From an uncultured Bacteroidales bacterium (lineage in GTDB: Bacteria > Bacteroidota > Bacteroidia > Bacteroidales > UBA932), in the NCBI GenBank assembly GCA_946403855.1, contig CAMJBH010000011.1:1-64000 (forward strand): a stretch of 64,000 nucleotides of DNA. Reading direction: 5' to 3'. The translations under genes were made by a program, and so were the position numbers. Of this stretch, positions 7,273 to 14,513 are shown one piece after another. Within the stretch, counting starts at the first letter, position 1. Every line of letters starts with the position of its first letter. The notes under the pieces were generated by a model. The model was not told where the DNA came from. It made no database searches and was given only the letters and a program-made list of their open reading frames with translations.

Positions 7273-8694
7273 ATGGCAGAAGATACTTTAAAGCAACTAT
7301 TCGAAAGCTACTCAGGACAACAACTGGCCGAAAGGATCGAGCTCCCGACATCCGGAAGCCACCGACGCTATTTCAGGCTGAAAGGAGGCAACATCTCCAT
7401 AATAGGCGTTCTCGGCACCAGCCTGGAAGAGAACAAGGCCTTTGTCGCTTTGTCGAAACACTTCAAGGAAAAAGGACTTAAGGTTCCTACGGTTCTTGCT
7501 GTAGCGGAAGACGGCATGTCATATATCCAGGAAGACCTGGGCGAGAAAATGCTGTTCGACCTCATTTCCCAGGGACGCGAAAGCGGCTTCTACAATTCCT
7601 ACGAATGCAATCTTCTCTGCCACACGATAGAGCAACTGCCCAAAATTCAGTTCAAGGGCGCGGAAGGGCTCGACTGGAGCGTGTGTTACCCCCAGCAAGA
7701 GTTCGATGCCAGGATGATAGATTTCGACTTGAACTATTTCAAATACTGCTTCCTCAAGGCAACCGGACTCGAATTCAACGAGGGAAAACTGCAGGACGAT
7801 TTTGAGCGCCTGAAAGCAGAACTGCTCAAAGACAACGACAACACATTCCTTTACCGTGACTTCCAGGCCCGTAATGTAATCATACGTGACGGCGAAGCCT
7901 ATTTCATTGATTATCAAGGCGGACGCCGGGGCCCTATCTACTACGACGTGGCATCATTCATCTGGCAGGCGCGGTCCAGGTATCCCGAAGAGCTGAAGCA
8001 AGAGCTCATACGCACATATCTCAGATCACTCCGCAGTTTTACGCAGGTAGATGAAGACTACTTCCGCGAGCGCCTGCGCCTGTTCGTTCTTTTCCGCACA
8101 TTGCAGGTACTCGGCGCCTATGGATTCCGCGGCTATTTTGAAAAGAAGCCACATTTCATGGCCAGCGTTCCGTACGCACTGGACAATCTCCGTACGCTCC
8201 TGCGCACACCGTTCGACAACTATCCATATCTCAATGCGATCCTTACTAAGCTGACCAACATGCCGCAGTTCTACGAAATTGCTATAGACAAGCGGCTCGA
8301 GGTGCACATCTACAGCTTTGCATACAAGAAAGGCATTCCTGCAGACAATACCGGCAACGGCGGCGGATATGTATTCGACTGCCGGTCCATTAACAATCCC
8401 GGCAAATACGAGCACTACCGCCAGTTCAACGGGAATGACCCGGAAGTGATTAAGTTCCTCGAAGATGACGGGGAGGTCCTGGTGTTCCTTGAGAGTGTGT
8501 ACAAACTGGTTGATGCACATGTGCAACGCTTCATAGAACGCAAATTCACGCATCTGCAGGTGTGCTTCGGCTGCACCGGAGGTCAACACCGCTCGGTGTT
8601 CTGCGCAGAGCATCTGGCGGCGCATCTCGCCGGCCGATACAACGTCAGGATCAAGCTCACTCACCGCGAACTGGATATAGAAAAAACGCTGTAG
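7273..8694 (+). CDS. AmgK-like sugar kinase fused to a RapZ C-terminal domain
   Basis: About 473 residues, two domains. Residues 1-330 are an aminoglycoside-phosphotransferase-fold kinase: SGSHRRYFRL loop, catalytic YRDFQARNVII (Asp about 195) and metal-binding FIDYQGGR. This type includes AmgK, the anomeric kinase for N-acetylmuramic acid and GlcNAc. Residues about 340-470 match the C-terminal domain of RapZ: YSFAYKKGIP, NGGGYVFDCR and FGCTGGQHRS. In E. coli this domain binds glucosamine-6-phosphate and small RNAs in control of GlmS. The fusion suggests a kinase controlled by an amino-sugar phosphate (inference). The next gene is a MurU-type transferase. I prefer ATG 7273 to the GTG at 7240, which overlaps the symporter. 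Confidence 0.85.
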   Translation: MAEDTLKQLFESYSGQQLAERIELPTSGSHRRYFRLKGGNISIIGVLGTSLEENKAFVALSKHFKEKGLKVPTVLAVAEDGMSYIQEDLGEKMLFDLISQGRESGFYNSYECNLLCHTIEQLPKIQFKGAEGLDWSVCYPQQEFDARMIDFDLNYFKYCFLKATGLEFNEGKLQDDFERLKAELLKDNDNTFLYRDFQARNVIIRDGEAYFIDYQGGRRGPIYYDVASFIWQARSRYPEELKQELIRTYLRSLRSFTQVDEDYFRERLRLFVLFRTLQVLGAYGFRGYFEKKPHFMASVPYALDNLRTLLRTPFDNYPYLNAILTKLTNMPQFYEIAIDKRLEVHIYSFAYKKGIPADNTGNGGGYVFDCRSINNPGKYEHYRQFNGNDPEVIKFLEDDGEVLVFLESVYKLVDAHVQRFIERKFTHLQVCFGCTGGQHRSVFCAEHLAAHLAGRYNVRIKLTHRELDIEKTL

Positions 8695-8696
8695 CC

Positions 8697-9431
8697 ATGA
8701 AAGCAATGGTCTTTGCGGCCGGACTTGGAACACGGCTCAAACCTATTACCGACACTATCCCGAAGGCACTTGTGCCTGTGTGCGGGCAGCCTTTGCTCGC
8801 CCATGTCATAGAAAAACTAGTTGCTGCAGGCTACGACGAGATAGTGGTAAACGTCCATCACTTCGCGGAAAAGATAAAAGAATACCTGTCCAGCAACGAC
8901 TTCGGGGTTAAGATACTTATATCCGACGAAAGTGACCTGCTGCTTGAGACTGGGGGCGGAATCCTTCACGCACGTAACTATCTGGAAGGGCAGGAGCCTT
9001 TTCTTGTGCATAACGTTGATATCCTCTCTAATCTGGACCTCGAATGGTTTAGGGGACAAAGCCGCCCGGGAGCGCTGGCCAATCTGCTCGTGAGTGAAAG
9101 AAAAACCCAAAGGTACCTTTTGTTCAACGACGACATGTGCCTTGTGGGCTGGACCAACCTTGCCACCGGCGAAGTCCGCAGCCCTTTCCCGGGTCTGGAG
9201 ATAGAAAAATGCCGGCGCTATGCATTCGCCGGCATTCATAACATATCTCCTGAGATTTTTAAAGCTTTCGACTCATACGCCTGTCCCGAGCGATTCCCTA
9301 TCATTGATTTTTATCTGAAAGCCTGCAAGGATTATCCCGTGTACGGCATCGTCCCGGAGAATCTTACAATGATTGACGTGGGGAAAATAGATTCGCTCGA
9401 GCAAGCCGAGAAGGTCTTCAAAACTCTATGA
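8697..9431 (+). CDS. murU: Nucleotidyltransferase, MurU-like
   Basis: 244 residues with the sugar-nucleotidyltransferase signature AAGLGTRLKPITDTIPKAL at residues 7-25, a metal-binding HNVDILSN segment (in place of HGD-D) and a C-terminal ENLTMIDVGKI. MurU makes UDP-N-acetylmuramic acid from MurNAc-1-phosphate, the step after AmgK in the cell-wall recycling route known from Pseudomonas. The ATG follows the kinase-RapZ stop by two bases, so the pair is translated together and most likely forms this two-step route. Related enzymes act on mannose- or glucose-1-phosphate, so the substrate is inferred mainly from the neighbour. Confidence 0.75.
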   Translation: MKAMVFAAGLGTRLKPITDTIPKALVPVCGQPLLAHVIEKLVAAGYDEIVVNVHHFAEKIKEYLSSNDFGVKILISDESDLLLETGGGILHARNYLEGQEPFLVHNVDILSNLDLEWFRGQSRPGALANLLVSERKTQRYLLFNDDMCLVGWTNLATGEVRSPFPGLEIEKCRRYAFAGIHNISPEIFKAFDSYACPERFPIIDFYLKACKDYPVYGIVPENLTMIDVGKIDSLEQAEKVFKTL

Positions 9432-9433
9432 CC

Positions 9434-9763
9434 TTACTGCCTGAGGGCTGAGATAGCATCCACCATATCCTTCCACGCATTATCCATTTCAGACAACTGT
9501 GCACGCCCTTTGTCGGTCAGGCAATAGTATTTACGAGGAGGTCCCTGGGTAGATTCTTCCCAGCGGTAGTTAAGCAAGCCCTGGTTCTTTTGCCTTATGA
9601 GCAAGGGGTAAAGCGTCCCCTCGACAACAATCATATTGGCCGCCTTCAGTTCTTCAATAATCGCTGAGGCGTAGGCCTCGCGTTTGGCCAGAATACACAA
9701 AATGCAGTATTCCAGCACTCCCTTTCGCATTTGAGAACGGACATTTTCTGCACTGTTTTCCAT
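9434..9763 (-). CDS. PadR-family transcriptional regulator
   Basis: 109 residues. It has the PadR winged-helix layout: QMRKGVLEYCILCIL at the N-terminus, ANMIVVEGTLYPLLIRQ (recognition helix and TLYPLL signature), a wing with PPRKYYCLTDKG, and a final helix. PadR proteins are usually repressors acting as dimers. The gene lies four bases after the PspC-domain gene on the same strand, so both form an operon, as is common in Bacteroidetes. I set the start at ATG 9763 since the longer frame would run into the PspC gene. The two TGCAAAG-containing direct repeats in the promoter region near 10346 and 10379 are possible operators, not shown. Confidence 0.85.
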   Translation of the reverse strand: MENSAENVRSQMRKGVLEYCILCILAKREAYASAIIEELKAANMIVVEGTLYPLLIRQKNQGLLNYRWEESTQGPPRKYYCLTDKGRAQLSEMDNAWKDMVDAISALRQ

Positions 9764-9767
9764 AAGC

Positions 9768-10322
9768 CTATATTTTATTGTTCGGGAACTTGGCAAGATT
9801 GTCTGCGGTTGGAGCCAGACCACGCAATTCGCATTGCTGCTTGGCATTCACGGCCTTGGGAACGGCTATCCAAAGCACTACATAAATCCAGAATCCTGCG
9901 CTGCCTGCCAGGAGCGCGACCAGCATAAGAACGCGGACCAGCACTACGTCAATGTCAAAATAGGCAGCAAGTCCGGAGCAAACACCGGCAAGACGCTTGT
10001 CGGACGGATCGCGATAAAGCTTCCTCGGCTGTCTTTCTTCGGCTGCGAGAGGATCGGCTCCGGGAACTGGACTACCGTCTGGCAGGCCAAGCTGCGCAAT
10101 TACTTTCTCCACGATAGGGAGATCCACGACCATCTGGCCATTCCCTACTTCCGCCGCGAACAACTCGGCAACCCTGGACTCGATATCGGCCATCACTTCC
10201 GCCGAACTGTCGGCACCGAGACGGCTTTTAAACAAAATGAGATAGCTGTCAAGACGCGCATATGCATCTTCATCAACAGTGAAACTTCTTCCACCGATTC
10301 CGGCATTGATTACTTTCTTCAT
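9768..10322 (-). CDS. PspC domain membrane protein
   Basis: 184 residues. Residues about 1-85 form the soluble N-terminal domain typical of Bacteroidetes PspC proteins (GGRSFTVDEDAYARLDSYL). Then comes the PspC domain KLYRDPSDKRLAGVCSGLAAYF followed by two hydrophobic helices (LMLVALLAGSAGFWIYVVLW). PspC proteins take part in envelope-stress responses; in Bacteroidetes the role is little studied. It is the first gene of a two-gene unit with PadR. A good minus-7 box (TATCTTTG) stands 25 nt before the ATG. Confidence 0.85.
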   Translation of the reverse strand: MKKVINAGIGGRSFTVDEDAYARLDSYLILFKSRLGADSSAEVMADIESRVAELFAAEVGNGQMVVDLPIVEKVIAQLGLPDGSPVPGADPLAAEERQPRKLYRDPSDKRLAGVCSGLAAYFDIDVVLVRVLMLVALLAGSAGFWIYVVLWIAVPKAVNAKQQCELRGLAPTADNLAKFPNNKI

Positions 10323-10346
10323 TTTTTTACAATATATTTGTCATTG

Positions 10347-10354
10347 CAAAGATA
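10347..10354 (-). promoter_or_regulatory. Minus-7 box of the pspC-padR operon
   Basis: TATCTTTG on the minus strand, 24 nt before the pspC ATG. The neighbouring sequence holds near-repeats TTGCAAAGATAT and ATGCAAAGTATAT about 32 nt apart, which could be PadR operator sites. Confidence 0.5.
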
Positions 10355-10407
10355 TAAATAATTTTCAATACCTTGCAATGCAAAGTATATTTTTATAACA
10401 ATTTTTA

Positions 10408-10415
10408 TATCTTTG
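10408..10415 (+). promoter_or_regulatory. Minus-7 box of the CotH gene promoter
   Basis: TATCTTTG, eight bases before the CotH ATG at 10424. Confidence 0.5.
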
Positions 10416-10423
10416 TCTTATCT

Positions 10424-11764
10424 ATGGCGAAAAAAGCCTTAATAATGACCGTTATAACCGCTGCATGCTTATGCGCATGCACGCATTCTCCCCTGCCGTC
10501 GCCCTCCGGCGACCAGCGGGACAGAATAGACTGGCAGGCCGCCACAGAATATGTTTTCGACGATTCGTCAATTCCAGAAGTCCATATCAAAGTCAGCCAG
10601 GCAGAATGGGACAAGCTGCTCAGCGCATACGATGCAAACCACGACACAGAAGAATTCGTAAAGTGCGACGCTGAGTTTATCAAGGACGGAGAAATAAGCC
10701 GAATCCCCCACTCCGGGCTAAGGCTCAAGGGCAACACCTCCAGAAGACGTCCGCAAACCCAGGCCGGGCAACTGCAGCACTGCCATTACAGAATTGATTT
10801 TCACCACTTTGAGCCAAATGCATATCACACTTTAAAAGGTTTCCGTTCGATAAACTTAAAATGGTTTAAAGACGATCCTGCATACGTACGGGAGTTATTC
10901 TGCTTCGACCTCTTCCGCCGCTTCGGCGTTTGGACCGCAACACGTGAGATATATACCAGGCTTTGGTTGAAGGCTGGAGAGGCATCCGAAAAGTACCTCG
11001 GAGTGTATGGCCTTATAGAACAGATCAATAAGGATTTCCTTTACGCTCGCAAGGATCTGTTCGGCTCGGCAGACGGGATGCTATGGAAATGCCGTTTCGG
11101 GGCCGACTTGCACAGCAAGGGTCATGACTACGCATACGAACTCAAGACCAACGAAGACAAGGAGCAAGAAGCCAGGGCGCAACTCAATGCTTTCATTGAA
11201 AAATTGAACGCCCCTGTATCGGAGCCGTACTTCAAGTGGCTTGAATCGTGCATAGACATTGATCTGCTTCTTAGGACTTACGCTGTGAATGTAGTTGTCG
11301 GCATGTGGGACGACTCCTGGAACAACGCCAATAACTATTACCTGTATTTTACTCCAGAAGGACGTGTGTTTTTCATACCCTACGACTACGACAACACTCT
11401 GGGGACAAGCTTAAAGTGCGGTGCTCAGGAAGATGCCGGGCGCCAGGATCCTTACAACTGGGGGCTGTCCGAAAACGTGCTGATACATAACGTCCTGAAA
11501 AACAGTGCCTGGAAAGCGCGATACAAAGAGTATCTGCAAGAGCTCTGCAGCGAGGAGAGCCTTTGTCTGCCGTCCTCCGCAAGGGGTAGAATCAAAGCAT
11601 GGCAGGAGCGTATCATGGACTACGTCGCTAACGATACTGGAGAAGACATGTACATCCAGGACCGCCCGGCGACATGGGGAAATCACCCGGAATACCGCCT
11701 GCTCGAGTCCGGGAAGAATAATTATTTCGACGTCAAGGCTGCCGTTATTTCAGCCATGCAATAG
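10424..11764 (+). CDS. CotH-type kinase-like lipoprotein
   Basis: About 446 residues. A signal sequence ends in LCAC (Cys 19), so it is probably lipid-anchored. The rest matches the CotH family: IPEVHIKVSQAEWDKL, GLRLKGNTSRR, SINLKWF, the LGVYGLIEQINKDFL segment and FFIPYDYDNTLG, which carries the metal-binding Asp residues of the protein-kinase-like fold. CotH from Bacillus phosphorylates spore-coat protein; in Bacteroidetes the family is exported and its targets are unknown. I chose ATG 10424, which places the signal peptide at the N-terminus and follows the promoter. No operon partner is evident. Confidence 0.8.
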   Translation: MAKKALIMTVITAACLCACTHSPLPSPSGDQRDRIDWQAATEYVFDDSSIPEVHIKVSQAEWDKLLSAYDANHDTEEFVKCDAEFIKDGEISRIPHSGLRLKGNTSRRRPQTQAGQLQHCHYRIDFHHFEPNAYHTLKGFRSINLKWFKDDPAYVRELFCFDLFRRFGVWTATREIYTRLWLKAGEASEKYLGVYGLIEQINKDFLYARKDLFGSADGMLWKCRFGADLHSKGHDYAYELKTNEDKEQEARAQLNAFIEKLNAPVSEPYFKWLESCIDIDLLLRTYAVNVVVGMWDDSWNNANNYYLYFTPEGRVFFIPYDYDNTLGTSLKCGAQEDAGRQDPYNWGLSENVLIHNVLKNSAWKARYKEYLQELCSEESLCLPSSARGRIKAWQERIMDYVANDTGEDMYIQDRPATWGNHPEYRLLESGKNNYFDVKAAVISAMQ

Positions 11765-11785
11765 CAATTATATTGATAGATTTCT

Positions 11786-11793
11786 TATATTTG
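11786..11793 (+). promoter_or_regulatory. Minus-7 box four bases before a start codon
   Basis: TATATTTG followed by CCGC and the ATG at 11798. If used as a normal promoter the transcript would begin at or very near the start codon. Confidence 0.45.
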
Positions 11794-11797
11794 CCGC

Positions 11798-12499
11798 ATG
11801 AAAAAGTTATTTATTACCTTGGCGGCTTCGGTTCTTGCTATAGGATCCGCCGCTGCACAGAATTACGACACGAACGGTTTTGAGCTGGCATCTACCTCCA
11901 AAGGCGTTGAGTCTCACCTTCGCGTTGCTTTCCCCATGTTCTTTGGTTTTGCCACTCCCCTCGGAGCCGATGCTTCAACATTTCCCAAGACCAAGTTTGT
12001 TCAAAATTTCTACTACGGCCTGGAGCCTGTCTCCATACGTTTTTCTTCCGATACAAGCCCCTTCATGTTCAGCTTAGGCCTGAGGTGCTCCTTTGTTGAC
12101 TTCTCCCTTGAAGACACACAGTACACCTATCGCGAAGGACTCGACAAGAAGTACCACCCTTCCATCATCCTGCTCGAGAACACTAAGTATGACGGAACCA
12201 AGTCGAAGATTCACGCAAGTTATCTTGGCGTCCCCGCAAGGTTCTACTTCACTGCAGGCAAGGCCAAGGTGTTTGCCGGCGCCAGCGCAGAGTATATGAT
12301 TCACGGATGGACCAAGTACAAATTCCCTAAGTACCGCGAAGATGCAAACAACCTGTTCAACCGTTTCCGCGCTACCGCTGAAGTAGGTTTCGGTTACGGT
12401 GCATTCGGCCTTTTCGCCAACTACACCTTCACTCCTATCCTCGCCGACAATCTCAGCCAGGCCGGAGCTCTCACATTCGGTATCACCTTCGGAATGTAA
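11798..12499 (+). CDS. Outer-membrane beta-barrel protein, unknown function
   Basis: 233 residues with a clear signal peptide (cleavage after GSAAAQ). The mature part alternates hydrophobic and polar residues, is rich in Tyr, Phe and Gly, and ends with LTFGITFGM, an aromatic-rich barrel terminal strand. This fits a small PorT/outer-membrane-protein-type barrel of 8-10 strands, a group abundant in Bacteroidales. No specific function can be given. It stands alone, followed by a strong terminator. Confidence 0.7.
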   Translation: MKKLFITLAASVLAIGSAAAQNYDTNGFELASTSKGVESHLRVAFPMFFGFATPLGADASTFPKTKFVQNFYYGLEPVSIRFSSDTSPFMFSLGLRCSFVDFSLEDTQYTYREGLDKKYHPSIILLENTKYDGTKSKIHASYLGVPARFYFTAGKAKVFAGASAEYMIHGWTKYKFPKYREDANNLFNRFRATAEVGFGYGAFGLFANYTFTPILADNLSQAGALTFGITFGM

Positions 12500-12521
12500 G
12501 CTGGTTTTACAGAGACTTAAG

Positions 12522-12563
12522 AGGATGGCCAACAGTCTTATGACTCAAGGCCATCCTTTTTTT
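12522..12563 (+). terminator. Rho-independent terminator
   Basis: AGGATGGCC (12522-12530) pairs with GGCCATCCT (12549-12557), followed by seven T. It ends the outer-membrane barrel gene. Confidence 0.85.
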
Positions 12564-12569
12564 GTCTTT

Positions 12570-12710
12570 CCGTCTCCGAGTGCTGGGTGTATCCACCGAG
12601 GCCCGTGGCCGCCCGTGGCCACGTGAACGGGAGGGGCCCGCAAGCGAAGCGAAGTGGGAGGGATGAGCGAAGCGAAGGCCTCGGTGGATACACCCAGCAC
12701 TCGGAGACGG
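12570..12710. repeat. Long perfect inverted repeat with GC-rich interior
   Basis: Arms of 34 bp (12570-12603 and 12677-12710) are perfect complements. The 73-nt interior holds a second hairpin (CGTGGCC at 12604-12610 with GGCCACG at 12617-12623) and two copies of GCGAAGCGAAG. It lies between the barrel terminator and the tRNA terminator, so termination alone does not explain it. I see no coding capacity. Confidence 0.85.
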
Positions 12711-12720
12711 TGGAAACGGA

Positions 12721-12753
12721 AAGAGGCCGGCACTTAAAAAGCGTCGGCCTCTT
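12721..12753 (-). terminator. Terminator of tRNA-Val
   Basis: AAGAGGCCG and CGGCCTCTT arms (12721-12729, 12745-12753) enclose a 15-nt loop directly after the encoded CCA of the tRNA. The T-tail on the minus strand is short. Confidence 0.6.
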
Positions 12754-12831
12754 TGGTAGGGACGGTCGGATTCGAACCGACGACCTCTTCAATGTGACTG
12801 AAGCGCTCTAAACCAGCTGAGCTACGCCCCT
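12754..12831 (-). tRNA. tRNA-Val (anticodon CAC)
   Basis: The minus strand folds as a standard tRNA. The acceptor arm AGGGGCG pairs with CGTCCCT (one G-T pair); D-arm GCTCAGCTGGTTTAGAGC; anticodon stem CTTCA/TGAAG with loop GTCACAT, giving anticodon CAC for the valine codon GUG; T-arm GTCGG-TTCGAAT-CCGAC. CCA is encoded. A near-consensus box (CATCTTTG) lies about 20 bases upstream. Confidence 0.92.
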
Positions 12832-12905
12832 GTGTCCCCGAATGGGAATGCAAAGATGGGATATTTTCCGCAAATATGCAAATAAAGTTCGGGGATTCTT
12901 AATTC

Positions 12906-14447
12906 TTATTCAGGTAACTGTGCACCGTAATCGGCAACTTTGCCGAAGAGGTCCTTTGCTTTTTCCCAAGGATACTTGTTGCAGTACATGCTGGGACGCA
13001 CAATCTCGGTGCCCTGCTGGTTGAGACCGAACATACGGTTCAGCTGGTTGGCGGCGGAATTGGCGTTGTAACTCTGGGACTGGATAATCTTAAGGGACAT
13101 GAAGCCCTCGAGGTAAGACTTATCGATAGCATTGAGGAACGCATCGTTTCCTGCAGGGAGATCCTTATTGCCTTCGAACTTGGGACCGATCTGCTCTGCC
13201 TCCTCGATACGGTCGGCCGATACGGAAATGGTGGCCACGCCGGGGGCTGCGATCTCAAGATCCCTCTTGTTGGCGAAGAAATAGTTGTCGTAGAGGTTGC
13301 TCTGCTTGAGGGCCTCGACAGACTTGTTGGATTCGTAATAAACCCTTTCGACACCACAGTTGCTGTTGCAACCGAAGATGTTGTTGTGCACATCGATAGT
13401 ACGGATGCCGTTCATGAAGCGGAAGCCCTGGCCCATATCTTCGAAAGCCTTGGTGCGGGTCCATGTGAAGAGAACGGTATTGTGATGGAAGTCAAGAGAG
13501 ACCTGCTCAATTTCAGATTCCTTGGTGTTGCCCCTTACCTGGCATGCAGAATAGCGGCAGGAGATGAAAATATTGTTGCAAACCTCCATGTGACCCTTGC
13601 CCATGAGAGCGGAGATACCGTAGTCGCGGCAGTTCACGAATATGCAGTTTGCCACACGGACATTGCCTTCTACATCCATATGAAGGGCATATTCATTGCC
13701 GTTTGCAAATCCGACCTTGGGGCAGCTAGGAGATCCGTCGGGCTCAATGAAACGTCCGGTAAGCACACCTTCGTTCGGGGTGCCGGTGATCTCGTCATTG
13801 ACATTGGCAGCGCAATAAAGATTGTTCTCACCAAAATCAAAAACGAAGCCGTCCACAACGACATTGCCGAGGGGGCCCTTGTAATCGAAAGGCCTGCGGG
13901 CATTGATGTTGAACAGAGGAGCAATGAACTTCTGATCGTAGGGCTGGATCTTGGTAACGTATTTAATCACGTCACGCTCACTGAAATCGGTTGAATATCC
14001 GCCATAGAAGCTCAGGAATTTGCCCTTATCCGAAGAAGAGTTGCCGAACTGGCCCACTTCGATGTAGCCACGGTCCATATTGCCAAGATAATTACCTTCG
14101 GCAACCAGGATTATGTCATTATCTTCTGCGGCGTTGATGGCTTTCTGGAGATCCTTCATCGCAGTCTCGGGAGAGAGTCCGTCGGCACGGGCCGAACCTG
14201 TGGAGACACTTACATAGTAAGTCTTGCCAGCCTTGGAAGCAGAAGCGTACTTGGCTTCAGTTGCTTTGTCCTGGGCGGCCTGCTTGGCGTTTTCGATGGC
14301 TTTCTGTTTGCCCTTGTTCAGCTCGTTGCGAGCCGCACCGGTGGCCTTGTTTTTAATAGAGCGCAGGAAAGCGTCCGTCTGGGCGCCCGCAGGCTGAACT
14401 GCGACCATTGCGAGAATAGCCGCAAGCATCAAAGATAACTTTTTCAT
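12906..14447 (-). CDS. Secreted right-handed beta-helix protein
   Basis: 513 residues with a signal peptide (cleavage after QPAGAQ). A Lys/Ala/Gln-rich helical stretch (residues about 30-75) leads to YYVSVSTGSARADGLSPETAMKDL-type sequence, which is the DUF1565 entry of right-handed beta-helix proteins. Repeats such as VRVANCIFVNC, MEVCNNIFISC, HHNTVLF and VHNNIFGCN are turns of the parallel beta-helix. Relatives include polysaccharide lyases and adhesins, but I see no certain catalytic residues. It follows the rhamnosidase gene on the same strand but has its own promoter, so it may serve the same pectin-type substrate. I used ATG 14447 because it gives a proper signal peptide. Confidence 0.75.
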   Translation of the reverse strand: MKKLSLMLAAILAMVAVQPAGAQTDAFLRSIKNKATGAARNELNKGKQKAIENAKQAAQDKATEAKYASASKAGKTYYVSVSTGSARADGLSPETAMKDLQKAINAAEDNDIILVAEGNYLGNMDRGYIEVGQFGNSSSDKGKFLSFYGGYSTDFSERDVIKYVTKIQPYDQKFIAPLFNINARRPFDYKGPLGNVVVDGFVFDFGENNLYCAANVNDEITGTPNEGVLTGRFIEPDGSPSCPKVGFANGNEYALHMDVEGNVRVANCIFVNCRDYGISALMGKGHMEVCNNIFISCRYSACQVRGNTKESEIEQVSLDFHHNTVLFTWTRTKAFEDMGQGFRFMNGIRTIDVHNNIFGCNSNCGVERVYYESNKSVEALKQSNLYDNYFFANKRDLEIAAPGVATISVSADRIEEAEQIGPKFEGNKDLPAGNDAFLNAIDKSYLEGFMSLKIIQSQSYNANSAANQLNRMFGLNQQGTEIVRPSMYCNKYPWEKAKDLFGKVADYGAQLPE

Positions 14448-14482
14448 GTTTGACAATATATAAAAAGTGTTTATGCGTCTGG

Positions 14483-14490
14483 CAAATGTA
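14483..14490 (-). promoter_or_regulatory. Minus-7 box of the beta-helix gene
   Basis: TACATTTG on the minus strand, between the rhamnosidase stop and the beta-helix ATG (35 nt leader). Confidence 0.5.
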
Positions 14491-14513
14491 ATAATTTTCA
14501 ATGATTGTGCCAA

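Noticed and set aside
12604..12676. Small RNA gene within the inverted repeat
   Set aside because: No promoter box of the Bacteroidetes type leads into it; only the repeat structure can be supported.
13386..13994. Open frame of 202 codons opposite the beta-helix gene
   Set aside because: Antisense shadow of a clear coding sequence; no signal, motif or promoter of its own.
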